Assembly (NCBI GenBank): GCA_036320915.1 | Contig: JAXBDG010000002.1 | Location: forward strand, 2,356,001-2,420,000 | DNA length: 64,000 nucleotides | Reading direction: 5' to 3' | DNA from: Linnemannia elongata | Lineage: Eukaryota > Mortierellomycota > Mortierellomycetes > Mortierellales > Mortierellaceae | Shown here: piece after piece, positions 1 to 10,345 of the stretch | Layout of the letters: the number at the start of each line of letters is the position of its first letter | How positions within the stretch are numbered: the first letter of the stretch is position 1 | Program-made: the position numbers and the translations under genes | The notes under the pieces: model-generated | What the model saw: only the letters and a program-made list of their open reading frames with translations | Databases searched by the model: none | Told to the model about the DNA's origin: nothing

Positions 1-1578
1 TACTTCCAGGGCAAAGATAGCCATGGAAACATAACAAGCTGGTCGTCGGGATAGCCACTCTTTCTCATGTGACTAGTGTTAATCGCATGTAATTAGTGAA
101 AAGCAACTATCAATTAAGCTTAGTACGGGATATACAGTAAGAGTAGACTTGCAGCGGCAGGTGCTGTTGTGTGTGAAATGCATGTTCTTGGTTCTTTCCG
201 AGCGAGGCATTCTATCTTGGATGCAAACGTTTGTAATAAAAAACATAGCAGGAGTGGGAGAGCAAGGGGATGAAAAAGGCAAGAGACAAGAGACAAGTGG
301 GAACATGAGGGAATGGGTAAAAGAGGCAAGAACAAGTGATGGTTATTATGCAGAGGAGAAGGGTATTAATATGTCCATGGTGCAAGGGATGGTGGCGAGG
401 TAGACAAGTCAACAGTGAAGCAGGGGTAGCGTATGAAGTTGAAATACGAGGGATTAGCAGGGATTTCAAGGAACAAAAGCAGTCGTAAAGCAGGGGGGCG
501 ATCTACAATCCTATCACACTTTTAACGCCCTACTTATTTCCATTGTGTTCACCCTTTTGATTCTTTGCGATTGCGAACTGCTAGAATGACTGTTTTGTGT
601 AACCTGATTCTTGGCGAGAAACACTAAGGACGTAGGGAGTAAGCCAAGAATAAGGAAGGACATCCCCAGCCTGCCAAAAGATCAAAGACATACAGCAGGT
701 TTGGGTCGAACCGACGCAAGATACTCAAAGCCCTTTAGGCGATCCTATAATTATCGTAGGTAAGTCAGTCGTACACCCTTCTGGAATCGATTGCAAATGC
801 CGCCATTTTCTTGATCAACACAAATGGTAAACTTTTCGACAGCCCTCAAAATCACAACAAATTCCTACCAGCCAACAATCCAGAAACGTTAACTAAAATG
901 ATGATTAGCAGGGACGGTAGGGAGATGGAACATAAAAGGATAAAAAAGCAACATCGCTATGAATGCATGGCCTCCGCAAACCAGTAATCTTTTGCTCGCA
1001 TTCATTTACTTTCGTTTTGCGGAAAGTGAAGCTGATATAACGTACTGTGTCTTTATGATGGAATGACACAACATAATTTTTTTCCTGAAGACTGGGCTGT
1101 GACAATGAGGCCATGTCGAACATTTGATCTCTAATAAATGAAAATCCAATTATTTTCTCCCATGAATGTTTACAAATGCACGTGGTAAATTATACGCCAT
1201 TCGTCAATCAATGCGCATTCTTAGCTATTTTAGGCTCGCTGTAGCTCCATCATGCAAGCGCGTTATCAATGCCATAATCAGATTTTAGTCTCGGCGCAAG
1301 TAAATAAAAAAAAAAAAGAGTTCTGAAGGTTGATACTCCACCAAATTAGGCATTCTCACTTTACGCCAAAGCGTGTTTCACTCTTTTTTTCGCTCTCCAC
1401 ACTTCTTTGGCGCACGTCCGTATCCAGAATTTCTATTTTTTTTTTTGAAAAAAGGCAAAAAGCGGGCATTTTCCCCATGATTTCCATATTACCCGGTAAA
1501 AACGTTTGCCACCGCAGAGTTAAAATTGTATGCTCGTCCATTTTAGCGTCATCTTGTAGAAACCGGACTGTAAAAACC
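1..1578. other. gene-poor stretch, nothing recognised
   Basis: No reading frame here has coding character, a convincing start or splice signals. The segment is AT-rich with short homopolymers. One 21-base string at 943-963 recurs exactly at 5350-5370, in the flank of a promoter-like region described below. No tRNA or rRNA was seen. Confidence 0.5.
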
Positions 1579-1708
1579 AAGCCTGGGCTTAGAAAAATAA
1601 ACATCAAGGAACCCGGGGTTGGAAAAAATAACATTAAAGGAGCCAGGGCTTGGATAACATAGTATCAAACGAGCCTGGGCTTAGAGAAATAACATCAAAA
1701 TAGCCTGC
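1579..1708. repeat. degenerate ~31 bp minisatellite, four copies
   Basis: Four consecutive imperfect copies begin near 1579, 1610, 1641 and 1672, each led by a variant of GCCTGGGCTTAGA followed by an A-rich part and AACATCAA. A partial fifth copy follows. The array ends about 130 bp before the TATA box of the cysteine-rich secreted gene at 2023, so it sits in that gene's upstream region. A regulatory role is only a possibility. Confidence 0.7.
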
Positions 1709-1838
1709 AGAGATCCTAGTCACTCGGCGCCATAGGGCGTTGGTCCCTTTCTAAGAATTCCAATTCGAGGGATTAACGATCAATGTTTCTAGAAAAAAAA
1801 AACGGCATAATCAGACCGTCTGAGGCGCACAGATCAAG

Positions 1839-1847
1839 TATAAAAGG
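1839..1847 (+). promoter_or_regulatory. TATA box of the cysteine-rich secreted gene
   Basis: TATAAAAGG lies 184 bp before the start codon at 2023. Between them is a probable 5'UTR intron, 1907-2019. It has a GTTAGT donor, an ACTAAT branch-like motif and a TAG acceptor that leaves only three bases before ATG. The layout fits a strongly expressed small secreted-protein gene. Confidence 0.6.
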
Positions 1848-2022
1848 ATCCTTTGTTTTTCTGAAAGAACGACACTCTTCTAAGCAACCAACCAACCATC
1901 CAAAAGGTTAGTACTGTAATATGTACCAACTATACATGAGCGCTTCTTCCATTCAACTTCATCTCAAATAGACGGCACGGCTGATTTATCTTACTAATAT
2001 TCTCGCTACCTCCTAATAGGAA

Positions 2023-2391
2023 ATGAAACTCAGGAACCTTTCGATTCTCGCCGCATTTTTGACTTTGCAGGCGATTTGCCGTGCCGATTGCCCTGAAGGC
2101 AGATCGGGCTGTCTTGAAAACTGCAAGGATACTTGCGATGGTGGCTGGAAGGACGGCGCTTCTGGATGCAAGCTTGGTTGCACCTCTGAATGTAATCTTA
2201 GATGTCTTACTCCCCGAGGAGGATGCCACAAGGGCTATTGCTGGGCAGGATGCGCCAGCGGTGTTCCATTTGCTCTCAATGAATGGTGCTATACAACTAG
2301 AGGACGTTCTCAAGACTACAACTATGTGTCCTGCAGCAACGACAACGAATGCAGTATGGACTGGAGATGCGCTGGTTCATGCACAGTCTAG
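2023..2391 (+). CDS. small secreted cysteine-rich protein
   Basis: This is a 122-residue single-exon protein. Residues 1 to about 21 (MKLRNLSILAAFLTLQAICRA) form a typical signal peptide. The mature part of about 100 residues has 16 cysteines in closely spaced pairs, for example CNLRC, GCHKGYCWAGC and the terminal CAGSC. That pattern implies a compact, disulfide-rich extracellular protein. The start is set by a TATA box 184 bp upstream and a probable 5'UTR intron ending three bases before ATG. No family was recognised. By size, Cys content and signal peptide it belongs to the effector-like or antimicrobial-like class of fungal small secreted proteins, but no activity can be assigned. The neighbouring minus-strand gene at 3972 is another small secreted protein without obvious similarity. 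Confidence 0.85.
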   Translation: MKLRNLSILAAFLTLQAICRADCPEGRSGCLENCKDTCDGGWKDGASGCKLGCTSECNLRCLTPRGGCHKGYCWAGCASGVPFALNEWCYTTRGRSQDYNYVSCSNDNECSMDWRCAGSCTV

Positions 2392-3971
2392 TGGCCACAC
2401 CAAAACCCTGGATAGTTAATTTATTATTATTTATTGTGCCTTCAACCAAAATGCGTAAAAATTCAGTTGTGAACGAGTTTGCATGGGTGTGGAACAAAAA
2501 AGTTATCCTGAATGGCTGGCTATTCGGGGTTAAGCGGTCAAATCAAAGTATTTTGTGTGGATTGCACAATAAGTTGACTTTTTATGAATAATTACTACAG
2601 AGTAATTTCCAGTAAATGTTCTTGGTCAGAGGGCCAAGTTTAAAATGTGAAGGGGATAGGGCCTTGTGATTCCACTTACGGATGATAAGGTTGTTCTAAT
2701 ATCAAGATGGGAAGGTGTGATGCATAACGAAAAGAAAAGAAAACAAGGTGTTGGGGGTTAACTGGAGGTTGGAATGGAACTCTATATTAGATTGAGGTCG
2801 AGGAGTATGATACATGAGAAAGCTGTATTGAGGAAGAGATGTAACTCGGCATGATACGAAAAGCATGGGAGAAGAGCAGTGCAATAGCAACAATGTAAGA
2901 GGGTGTGAGCAATGGAATAGACAGAGACAAGAGCAAGTGTAGGGCAAAAGATTTATAGGGACGAGGAGGAAAGGTTAGGAACGAATAATGTTTATTGTTC
3001 AGGGAGGCAAGGATATATATATATATAGTGTACAGGGTTTGGGGGTGTGGTGGATGTGAAAGCGAGATCGATAGGATGGATGGTCTTGGGGGAGCAGGTA
3101 GAGCCTAACGAACAATGTCAATGCGATCAAGAAATCTCTTAGGATGACATTGCCACGTTTGCACATGAAGCTGTGGTTGTATTGAGCAACGGCAGCGCCC
3201 TTAGAGGCTTTTGGAGGAAAGTTCTACGGCAAGATATATCTCTCTATGGCTTTTGACGACGAAAAGCGCTCCATAGTCCTAATGAAGTCCTTTGCTTTTG
3301 GTAACGAAAGGTCTTTAAGTGATTTGAAAGAGATAGAGATTGGTTTCGAAGGAGGGGATAAGATATAGATTAATTAACGAGGGGTTCTAACTTAGGGCCG
3401 TTCAGCCTAAATATGACACTGTATAGTCGTCCAAGCAAGCAAAACAAAGTAGTTGTTGAAGTGATGGTCAATTAACATCTATCAATCGTTTGTTTTCTTA
3501 TGGCGCCTTCGCCTAGAAAAGCGAAGACGCGAACGAAACGCATTATATATCGCCATAGAAGCGAAAGAAGTGACGCGAGGATCGGTGCAAGCAGACAATG
3601 CCCCACATATTTTCTCCTCCCTCTCCAGCGGCGTATTTCTTTCTTTTTTTTCTCCAAGACCAACGCCAATTAGTCCCGAGTATTACCATGAACAAAAGAA
3701 AAATCAAGGTCCCTAATGCGGATACGCCCATTGTTAAAACGGATAGGTAACTAAGGCTGTTTTTGTGAATACATTTTCGCTGACGATCATTCTTTCATCA
3801 TCTCTTCTCCTTTTGCTTCTCCCTCTCTCTGTCGTGAAACAAAATCGCTGAGGTGTGGTTGTGGACCCTACTATTTTATTTACAACAAGGCAAATCAGGC
3901 TTGAGGAAAAGAGACGAAAATTAAAGGAAAGAGGCGGAGTGTTGTGAAAGGCACACACATTCCTTTTTTTT
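2392..3971. other. intergenic region without recognised gene
   Basis: It lies between two small secreted genes. A (TA)n run occurs near 3008-3026. A minus-strand stretch around 3110-3230 can be read for about 50 codons without a stop and with protein-like composition, but it has no start, no splice context and no recognised homology. Confidence 0.4.
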
Positions 3972-4226
3972 TTACTGCCAGCAGTTGAACTTGCCACCGC
4001 CCTTTGTGCACTGGCTGTAAAAGTTCATGTACTTTTCTCTGGTTGGCATTCCACAAGATCCGCCATCCCAGTTGGCGCCAACGTTGTAGCAGAGGCCCCG
4101 GGTCCAATCTTTGTTGTTATCGCACAAGCACCAGGAGGGAATAATGGGAGCACCGGCTGCCTCGGTCATGGCCAGAGGGGCAGCCAAGGCTGCGACGAGG
4201 AGGAGAACGATCTTATTGAAGGCCAT
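3972..4226 (-). CDS. small secreted protein with six cysteines
   Basis: The protein has 84 residues. MAFNKIVLLLVAALAAPLAM is a clear signal peptide, with cleavage likely near residue 22-24. The mature chain of about 60 residues has six cysteines (WCLC, LCYN, SCGM, QCTK and terminal NCWQ) and is rich in Gly, Asn and aromatics. An in-frame extension upstream exists, but ATG 4226 is preferred. A 5'UTR intron (4234-4320: GTAAGC donor, CTGAC branch-like motif, CTAG acceptor) ends seven bases before it. A TATA-like TATATAA lies at 4407-4413. The family is unknown; an extracellular role is inferred. Confidence 0.85.
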   Translation of the reverse strand: MAFNKIVLLLVAALAAPLAMTEAAGAPIIPSWCLCDNNKDWTRGLCYNVGANWDGGSCGMPTREKYMNFYSQCTKGGGKFNCWQ

Positions 4227-4233
4227 GGTTGTA

Positions 4234-4320
4234 CTAGAAAAGTCAGATACGAACAGACCGTCAGCATGCATTTTCTTATGGAGGGACGGCAAATGATTGA
4301 AATTGATGTGTACGGCTTAC
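4234..4320 (-). other. 5'UTR intron of the six-cysteine secreted gene
   Basis: On the minus strand the segment begins GTAAGC and ends TTTTCTAG, with CTGAC about ten bases before the acceptor. The start codon follows seven bases after the acceptor. The same layout, an intron immediately before ATG, is seen at the genes starting at 2023 and 10954. Confidence 0.65.
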
Positions 4321-4406
4321 TTTATAGGCTTTTAGTGTTTTGGTGGATGTGGTGTGTTGACGAGGGAGAGAGAAAAAGTAATTTCCATGGCAGCGCGATC
4401 ATCAGT

Positions 4407-4413
4407 TTATATA
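4407..4413 (-). promoter_or_regulatory. TATA box of the six-cysteine secreted gene
   Basis: TATATAA on the minus strand lies about 180 bp upstream of ATG 4226 and about 87 bp before the 5'UTR intron. The spacing matches that of the gene at 2023. Confidence 0.5.
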
Positions 4414-4419
4414 GATATG

Positions 4420-5334
4420 TTTTTTTTTCTTCATCCGTGTTGTCAGTCAAGAGGCGCAAGTGACGAGGCTTAGTGCATCAATATTTCAGGTCGCAAACAC
4501 ACCCAGCGAAATTTAGCACACAATATTAAAACTCAGCGCCGACGAGCTGTGGTGTGACACAGAGATAGGGCTTGGCTATGCGAGTTAATACTGGAGTGAA
4601 CACCCGGCAATTCAAAGACCTCTAGAGTTTTGTCCCTCTCGTCAGCCTTCCAGCCCCCCTCCGTCCCAGCCCCGTCCCAGCACCCTCTCACTCCTGTCTC
4701 AGCCCCGCGCCTCACATATTTCAGCCACGCTCGTCCTCTGAAACGACTTCTTTGCAGACAACCTATTGGTGCCTCTCATGTAGACTGCACTTGTACCCTT
4801 TACTATTTTTTGTCCTAGGATATGGCATTGTTAAAATGGCAGAGCTGTGGTTTTTGTTGTTTGACATAGATATTGACAGAGACCGGGCTTGAGGTTTCGT
4901 CACGCGGAATTAGGGTACAGTACATGTTGCTAGCAGTATTGGACAAATGCAATGCATGTGGTGTGGACGGTGTGAATGGGGTACTATTCCCTCAGCGTGA
5001 AAATAGAGGTGGAAATCCGACACCATCAGATCTGGACATCACAGAGGCGGGTCAAGAGAGCAATCTCAGACATCGACGACGTGGAGTGGCGCCCGACCCT
5101 AGCCCATGTTCACGACAGGCAGGCTGTCATCACCTTCTACAGCAACAGCAAGGTCTCTCACCAACGCACACATCATGTCAAAAGGCTGCCCACTTTGAAC
5201 TCCATGCAAGCGCGTAAACTAGAACTTTACTAAACCTACCTCTACCGACGATATAAGCCGTCTCCAGATACTATTTCTCCGTGGTGTTCATTGACGTTGT
5301 CCATTATTTGAATCATAGTATGACAGAAAGAGCC
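4420..5334. other. intergenic region with a weak coding remnant
   Basis: No complete gene is visible. A plus-strand frame at 4976-5233 (about 85 codons) has somewhat protein-like composition and starts with ATG. It has no recognised domain, and its upstream frame is interrupted. It may be a remnant of a longer, possibly mobile, coding sequence; this is not secure. Confidence 0.3.
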
Positions 5335-5990
5335 GACATCGAAGGATCCAAAAAGCAACATCGCTATGAACGCTTGGCAGCCTCAAGCCACTGTCCAGTC
5401 GCCTGGCCTATTGATTTTTAGCGTCCCTCTTCTTTTTTTGCTCCCTGCATCATCAGCTTGATATCCCTCTTTCTTTCTCTCTGCACCTCCTGGCGTTTCT
5501 CTCCTTTTTTACTCCCTACATCCTCTTGGTCTCCCTCTTCGTTTTTTGCTCTTTGCTTCAGCTCCCGATTTTTTCTCTCTCTTCACCCCTTTGAACTTTT
5601 TGGTGTCTTGATGACTAGTTTTGTATCTTCATGCCCAAATAACAACAACCCGTTACTTTTGCGATCCTCTTCACGTATATAAAGGACTCGCACCTTCACA
5701 ACTTTTTGTACCAATCCGCCCAATCCCACCTCCAATTCCAGTCTCACAATAGCACTCGTAACGCTAACAACGACGGTCGTACGAGCAACTGAAAGCACTG
5801 TAGCAAGACCTGGCACACGAACGATCTCCTTAAAGAGCCGTCGAAAAAGTGACGCTCCTCTCAAGGACTCTCACGGATACGATCGCAAGAATACTAGCAC
5901 ATCCTTGACCAAACTCTCATAAGGCTGCATGACAGGGCTTCACGGCTATGGTTAAGGGGTAACATCGTTTTCAATACTGTTACTCAGGGG
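5335..5990 (+). promoter_or_regulatory. promoter-like cassette, copy A (no intact gene downstream)
   Basis: The cassette begins with GACATCGAAGGATC at 5335-5348, continues through pyrimidine-rich sequence and reaches TATATAAAG at 5676-5684, preceded by CTTCACG. From about 5680 to 5960 it aligns imperfectly with 10575-10880, the promoter and leader of the frameshifted PASTA-like secreted gene. Shared strings include CAATAGCACTC, ACGAACGA and ATCCTTGACCA. Downstream of copy A there is no corresponding reading frame. It therefore looks like a duplicated promoter that lost, or never had, its gene. Confidence 0.55.
5676..5684 (+). promoter_or_regulatory. TATA box in cassette copy A
   Basis: The local sequence is CTTCACGTATATAAAG. 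The same 15-base context appears at cassette copy B (10576-10590), which supports homology rather than chance. Confidence 0.6.
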
Positions 5991-6440
5991 AGAGGTCCTG
6001 GCCAGAGTGATAGGACCGCTGTTAAGTCCTCAATTGGTACGGGGGGGATGGAGGGGTTGTGGTAGCGTAGTAATAGTGGGATCCTAAAATAATACACGAC
6101 TGCAGGGCGCCAACGAGACTCTTGTCAATTCTGCTCTTGTGTAAAAGGACAAGGAGCAGACGAAAGAGCTCGGCGCACTACTAATACTAGTCTGCTAGGA
6201 ATGACTGCTAATCTAAAGCCTCGCCGCCATTGCCTAGCCACCACATCTTTTTGTAACAATACTGACCTGATTTTTTGCTTTATCTTATCTATCGTACAAA
6301 CGTCCCTTTCTCAACACTCTTCGCAGTCTCAAAGCTCTCAGCTCACTCGTAACTCACTCGCAGGACCTACCATCCCGATCCTCTTTTTTCCATAAGACTA
6401 TTTTGTTGGTGCATGATGTTTTCTTCTCACGCAAGTCAAG

Positions 6441-6638
6441 CCTTTTTCGCTGGTCGTCACCCTCGTGTGTTCCACAATCCTTATTGGAGGCGGCGTTAAT
6501 GCAGCCAACAACTGGAAATTTGACGCTGAAGCTGTCAGTCACCAGGAAGATGCTGTGGTCCCCGTGCTCGGGGACTATGTTTCCGAACATTTCAACAATT
6601 GTAACACTGGCAACGTTATTGGTAACAACCGAAGATGA
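6441..6638 (+). pseudogene. decayed small secreted-protein gene (start codon missing)
   Basis: The frame ending at TGA 6636-6638 reads KPFSLVVTLVCSTILIGGG followed by VNA and ANNWKFD. That is a hydrophobic signal-peptide core with a canonical Ala cleavage site and a hydrophilic mature part of about 45 residues ending NVIGNNRR. No ATG exists in this frame. The expected start position, just before the Lys codon, reads GTC, and an upstream TGA closes the frame. No splice acceptor and donor combination was found that supplies a start. The nearest ATG (6417) is in another frame that stops soon after. A lost start or an unseen upstream exon are both possible. Confidence 0.4.
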
Positions 6639-6856
6639 TATGTATCTACAGTATATTGCCGAAGGCTAGCACAGTACGCATGCGGTACAAATATAGTCAT
6701 CTATCATAGATATTGAACACGCTTCTACCCGCAACAACATTTTTAACACAAACCTACTCTACACTCCAGAGCAATCCATATCAAAACGCAGGCCTGCTAT
6801 GCATTCATAGTCCGTATTGCTTTCAATTTCGTGACCACTGCTCCTTTAAGAGAGGA

Positions 6857-6876
6857 GGGGGGGGGGGGGGGGGGGG
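6857..6876. repeat. poly-G tract (G20)
   Basis: Twenty consecutive G residues lie in otherwise ordinary intergenic sequence. A second tract of 16 G is at 61028-61043. Confidence 0.9.
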
Positions 6877-7227
6877 TACTCAACCGATCATCCACAACCC
6901 GACCGCCAGGACATGATGAACTGTGCTTACTTACGCGGCCGAAAGAAAAAAAAAGTGAGAGATGGTGTTCTTTTGAACAAACCTATAGAAGAATGGGCTT
7001 AATCTCAGCAGATCGTAGTAACAGGGCTACTCTACTGCTTACAATACCGTGTTCAATTAAAGTCGTCTGCAATGGACATATCTCTTCCAATAAGAGAAGT
7101 CCCACTCGAGCATACTGCTACGGGTAAAGGCCATCCATACTTTCAAGGAGCATGACACGAAATGAGCGAGTTTTGTCACCTGTACGATTTTTTATTTTAG
7201 TCCCAATCCATTCACTCCATAGTACCA

Positions 7228-9525
7228 TCAAGAATAAAATCCATAGAACTTGCTATCCATGTAGTAGAGACACCCGTCGTCATGCTCCGGCGAAAAGTCT
7301 TCGAGCTTATCGCCATGCTTCACAAGAGCGTCGGCCTTGTCCGATAGCAACACCAGGCCAAGCGCATCGAGGCTTGGCTCGTCGGCATCAGTGCCCTCAG
7401 CGTCCCCCATATAGAACGGGTCCACATCCACAACGACTTCTCTGAGAGCTGAGTGGGCCCGTGTCGCCTCCAGCACGCCGGCGCGATAGCCCCGGAGGAT
7501 CTTGACATCCAACCGCTCGAGCCCCGTGAGCGTTTGCAGCAGATCCGACAGCCCGCGTACGTTCGCGTCCACGTGGTCGTCTGCCCACTGACTGCCAAGC
7601 CGCAGTCTCTTGACGCTCGGAAACTGGCATTGACTCTGATGCTGTCCAAAAGCGGACAAGGATACTAGCAGCGGCGAGTTCCACAGGTGCGCGGGTGGCG
7701 CCGCAAACTCGAGATTGATGTCGGCAAGGCGAGGGCAGGTCTCGAGCAGGCAAAAGTTGAACGAACTGTGGCCCGCACTGCTGCTAATGCTCAGCTCGCG
7801 CAAATTGGGTAGGTGCCAACGCCATGTCCAATCATTTTCCTCAGTGGTGGCGGCGGGGCTGGTTGCGGGATAGTCGATGGTCCGCAGGATAAGAACCTTG
7901 AGCGAAGGCATGTGGTTGAACGAGGTGGGGTCCAAGTGATCAAAAATACCGCTGGCGAGCACGAGGTACGTCAGGTGTGGCAGGTGCAGCACCGCCCATC
8001 GAGCAGCCCTTTGTGGTTGCTCGGTATGAGCTGAATTCAGGCTTATCTCCAGGAACCGGATGGGGCTGCGCTCCAGAAAGTTCGGGTCGATATCCATGTT
8101 GCCGCTGTGGTGTAACGTCACTTGCTGGAGGTGCGGCATGGCCTCTGGTAGGTCAAGGGGGGCAGGTTGCACTGTTACCCCTGCTTCTGGAAGTGGTGGT
8201 GCTGTAAATGGATCGCCTGCATCCTGGAGGGGATGCGGGAATGACACTGCGAGTGTCAAGGACTGCACCGTCTCGGCTGAGGTCCTGAGCGCGTTGTTGG
8301 CAATGCTATAATCCTCTTCTTGCTCCCGAAGCGTCAGGTATAGCGACAGCGTCTGGGCCGGGACCGATTCGACCACAGCTCTGGCAAGCTGTTGGTTGAG
8401 TCGTGCTTGCTGCTGCTCTTCCTCCGACCAGTAGCCCTGTATGCCAAAGGTGGCAGAAATATCGGTCACGTGGCGACATTTACGAGCAAGCTCGTCTGTC
8501 GACCAACAGTCTTTGTACACCTGAGCAAGCGCGCTCCAAGGATGTCGGGAGTATTCACCCAAGACAATCTTGTCTAGGCGCGCAAAGTCTGCATCCAGCA
8601 TCTTTGCTTGTCCATCTCGCCCCGACGGTGACGCTGATGTTGATGATGTTATTGGTGATGGTGTTGATGGTGTTGATGGTGTTGATGATGTTAATGCTGA
8701 TGATGACACTCCTTCAGTTGCCCACTGGTGTTGCTCGTTCCGTCCAGGCAACAGGCTGTACAGCTCCAGGGCAGCCTGAAAGACACGTCGATCGTCTTCG
8801 AGCGGGTTCCGGGTGAAGAAGCACTCTTGAAGCTGCTGTTTGCCATGGTGCTCCTGAAAGAGGCGAACAAACTGGGTGGCCGCCTGATAAAAAAGCTCCA
8901 GTTCGCCGGGGTTGGCGTGGACGATGAGCCGTTCCAGACGTGAAAGGTGCGGGACAGCAGCAAAGAGGTCGCTATGCTCGAGCAGACGCGCCTCCACCTC
9001 GATCTCGACCATCTTGTCCAGCTGGTAACCACAGATGCCCCACATCAGCGCCATCCTGACCTTGGCATGGTAGATAGACTGTTCGATTCCAAGCACCAGG
9101 GCGTGAGAGCGCATCTCGGGAAACAACGTGAAGAAGCATTCGCGGTCCTTGTTGTCGTGCCAACGAAAGACGCAGACAAACGTGAGATAGTCAATCAGGG
9201 GCGATGGCAAAGACGATGCGTTGGTGGTGGCTGTAGTAGTGGTGGTAGTGACATGCTTTCGGAAGGGATGGTACTCTATGCCTAGGTGGCCTCGCAGCTC
9301 GTTAGTAAAGTCGTCATCCGTGGGAGAGATGGAGAGAAGCCAGCACAGGAAGCGTCGCTTGCGGCTAGAGTCGAGGTTGTGAAAGGTCTGCAGCGGGTTG
9401 GTGTAGAGCATGGTGGCAGCATGGTGGAATGCATGTTTGTTTATGGGCAGACATGCGTAATGACCGTTTGCATCATCGACATTGCCGAGGATGATGTCGA
9501 GGATCTCGGTTGGGCATAATGGCAT
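7228..9525 (-). CDS. large F-box/LRR-like protein
   Basis: This is a single-exon gene of 765 residues. The start was placed at ATG 9525 because an in-frame hydrophobic upstream stretch looks like translated leader, and MPLCPTEILDIILGNV is a typical F-box beginning. Residues 1 to about 50 form the F-box, the Skp1-binding motif of SCF ubiquitin ligases. A Ser/Thr-rich low-complexity linker, encoded by GTTGAT-type repeats around 8640-8700, lies near residue 280. The C-terminal half has irregular leucine-rich segments such as LPHLTYLVLASG, MPSLKVLILR and LPNLRELSISS, the substrate-binding part in F-box/LRR proteins. It is not closely similar to the 15-18 kb F-box paralogues. The substrate is unknown. 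Confidence 0.8.
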   Translation of the reverse strand: MPLCPTEILDIILGNVDDANGHYACLPINKHAFHHAATMLYTNPLQTFHNLDSSRKRRFLCWLLSISPTDDDFTNELRGHLGIEYHPFRKHVTTTTTTATTNASSLPSPLIDYLTFVCVFRWHDNKDRECFFTLFPEMRSHALVLGIEQSIYHAKVRMALMWGICGYQLDKMVEIEVEARLLEHSDLFAAVPHLSRLERLIVHANPGELELFYQAATQFVRLFQEHHGKQQLQECFFTRNPLEDDRRVFQAALELYSLLPGRNEQHQWATEGVSSSALTSSTPSTPSTPSPITSSTSASPSGRDGQAKMLDADFARLDKIVLGEYSRHPWSALAQVYKDCWSTDELARKCRHVTDISATFGIQGYWSEEEQQQARLNQQLARAVVESVPAQTLSLYLTLREQEEDYSIANNALRTSAETVQSLTLAVSFPHPLQDAGDPFTAPPLPEAGVTVQPAPLDLPEAMPHLQQVTLHHSGNMDIDPNFLERSPIRFLEISLNSAHTEQPQRAARWAVLHLPHLTYLVLASGIFDHLDPTSFNHMPSLKVLILRTIDYPATSPAATTEENDWTWRWHLPNLRELSISSSAGHSSFNFCLLETCPRLADINLEFAAPPAHLWNSPLLVSLSAFGQHQSQCQFPSVKRLRLGSQWADDHVDANVRGLSDLLQTLTGLERLDVKILRGYRAGVLEATRAHSALREVVVDVDPFYMGDAEGTDADEPSLDALGLVLLSDKADALVKHGDKLEDFSPEHDDGCLYYMDSKFYGFYS

Positions 9526-9712
9526 GATGGAGAGAAATGGAGAAAGGTGGGTGTTGGAAAAGGAAAGAAAAAAGAACAGACGAAGCAGGCAGGCATGCAC
9601 AGACCGTCCCTCCCCCTGCCCATGCTTACTTATGCGAGAACGTATGCTTGCAAGGTGAAAAAAAGGCTTGGCATGGCTGAGACACCAAGAGTCGACCTAC
9701 CTGCCCATCACA

Positions 9713-9984
9713 TCACACGTCATTGTTCACAAAGCTGCTGGTGCTACTGGTACTGCTGTGCCATCCGTTTTCTTTTTGCTGCGGTACGCACGATGGCCCC
9801 TCAAATCCATCCGTACTCGCACAGCATTGGGTAGCACGCTGGAAGGCGGAGGCGACTTGGCGAAAGTCCCCTTCAAAGATAACCACCTTGCCTCCAAAAG
9901 GTATGTCAACTGCTACGGGCGAGGCAATTCTCATAACGTCATGGAGGGATTTATCGACGGTCTCAAAGGTAGGCGATGAGTGAC
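9713..9984 (-). mobile_element. Helitron/PIF1-type helicase fragment
   Basis: Reading on the minus strand gives FETVDKSLHDVM, then a spacer, then FGGKVVIFEGDFRQV and a short tail with clustered Cys. This matches the conserved block of PIF1-family helicases carried by Helitron transposons: the Asp-rich LDxxLRDIM segment followed by PFGGKxVVxGGDFRQ. Only about 85 codons remain, with no ATP-binding P-loop, no Rep domain and no detectable Helitron ends. It is therefore a relic. It lies about 50 bp from promoter cassette copy B at 10036. Confidence 0.75.
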
Positions 9985-10139
9985 ACTCCGGGAGAGGAAG
10001 AAACGCTTAGTGAATTTACTTCGGCATGGTGGACTGACATCGAAGGATCATAATGCAACGTGACTCTAAACGCTTAGCATTCACAAGCCGTAATGATAAT
10101 CCTTCATCTTTTTTCTTCTCTCAACCCTTAATCTTTTGG

Positions 10140-10345
10140 CGTTCTTCAACGTGCTTCTTTGGTGTTATCTCTTGGTGCTGTCCCTTGATGTTGCCCCTTG
10201 GTTTTTAAGCCCTGATGTTGTTCCTTGATATTGTCTCTTCACTCTCTTGGTTTCATCTCTTTGTGTTGTCCGTTGGTGTTGTCCTTTGGTGTTGTTCTTT
10301 GATGTTAATTTTGACGTTGTCCTACCGTGTTGGTGTTGACCATTG
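10140..10345. repeat. degenerate TTGGTGTTGTCC minisatellite
   Basis: Imperfect 11-13 bp units of the type CTTTGGTGTTGTCC follow one another, with further copies at about 10445-10480. The array lies between the 14-mer marker and the TATA box of cassette copy B. Copy A has pyrimidine-rich sequence at the same relative place. Confidence 0.6.
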
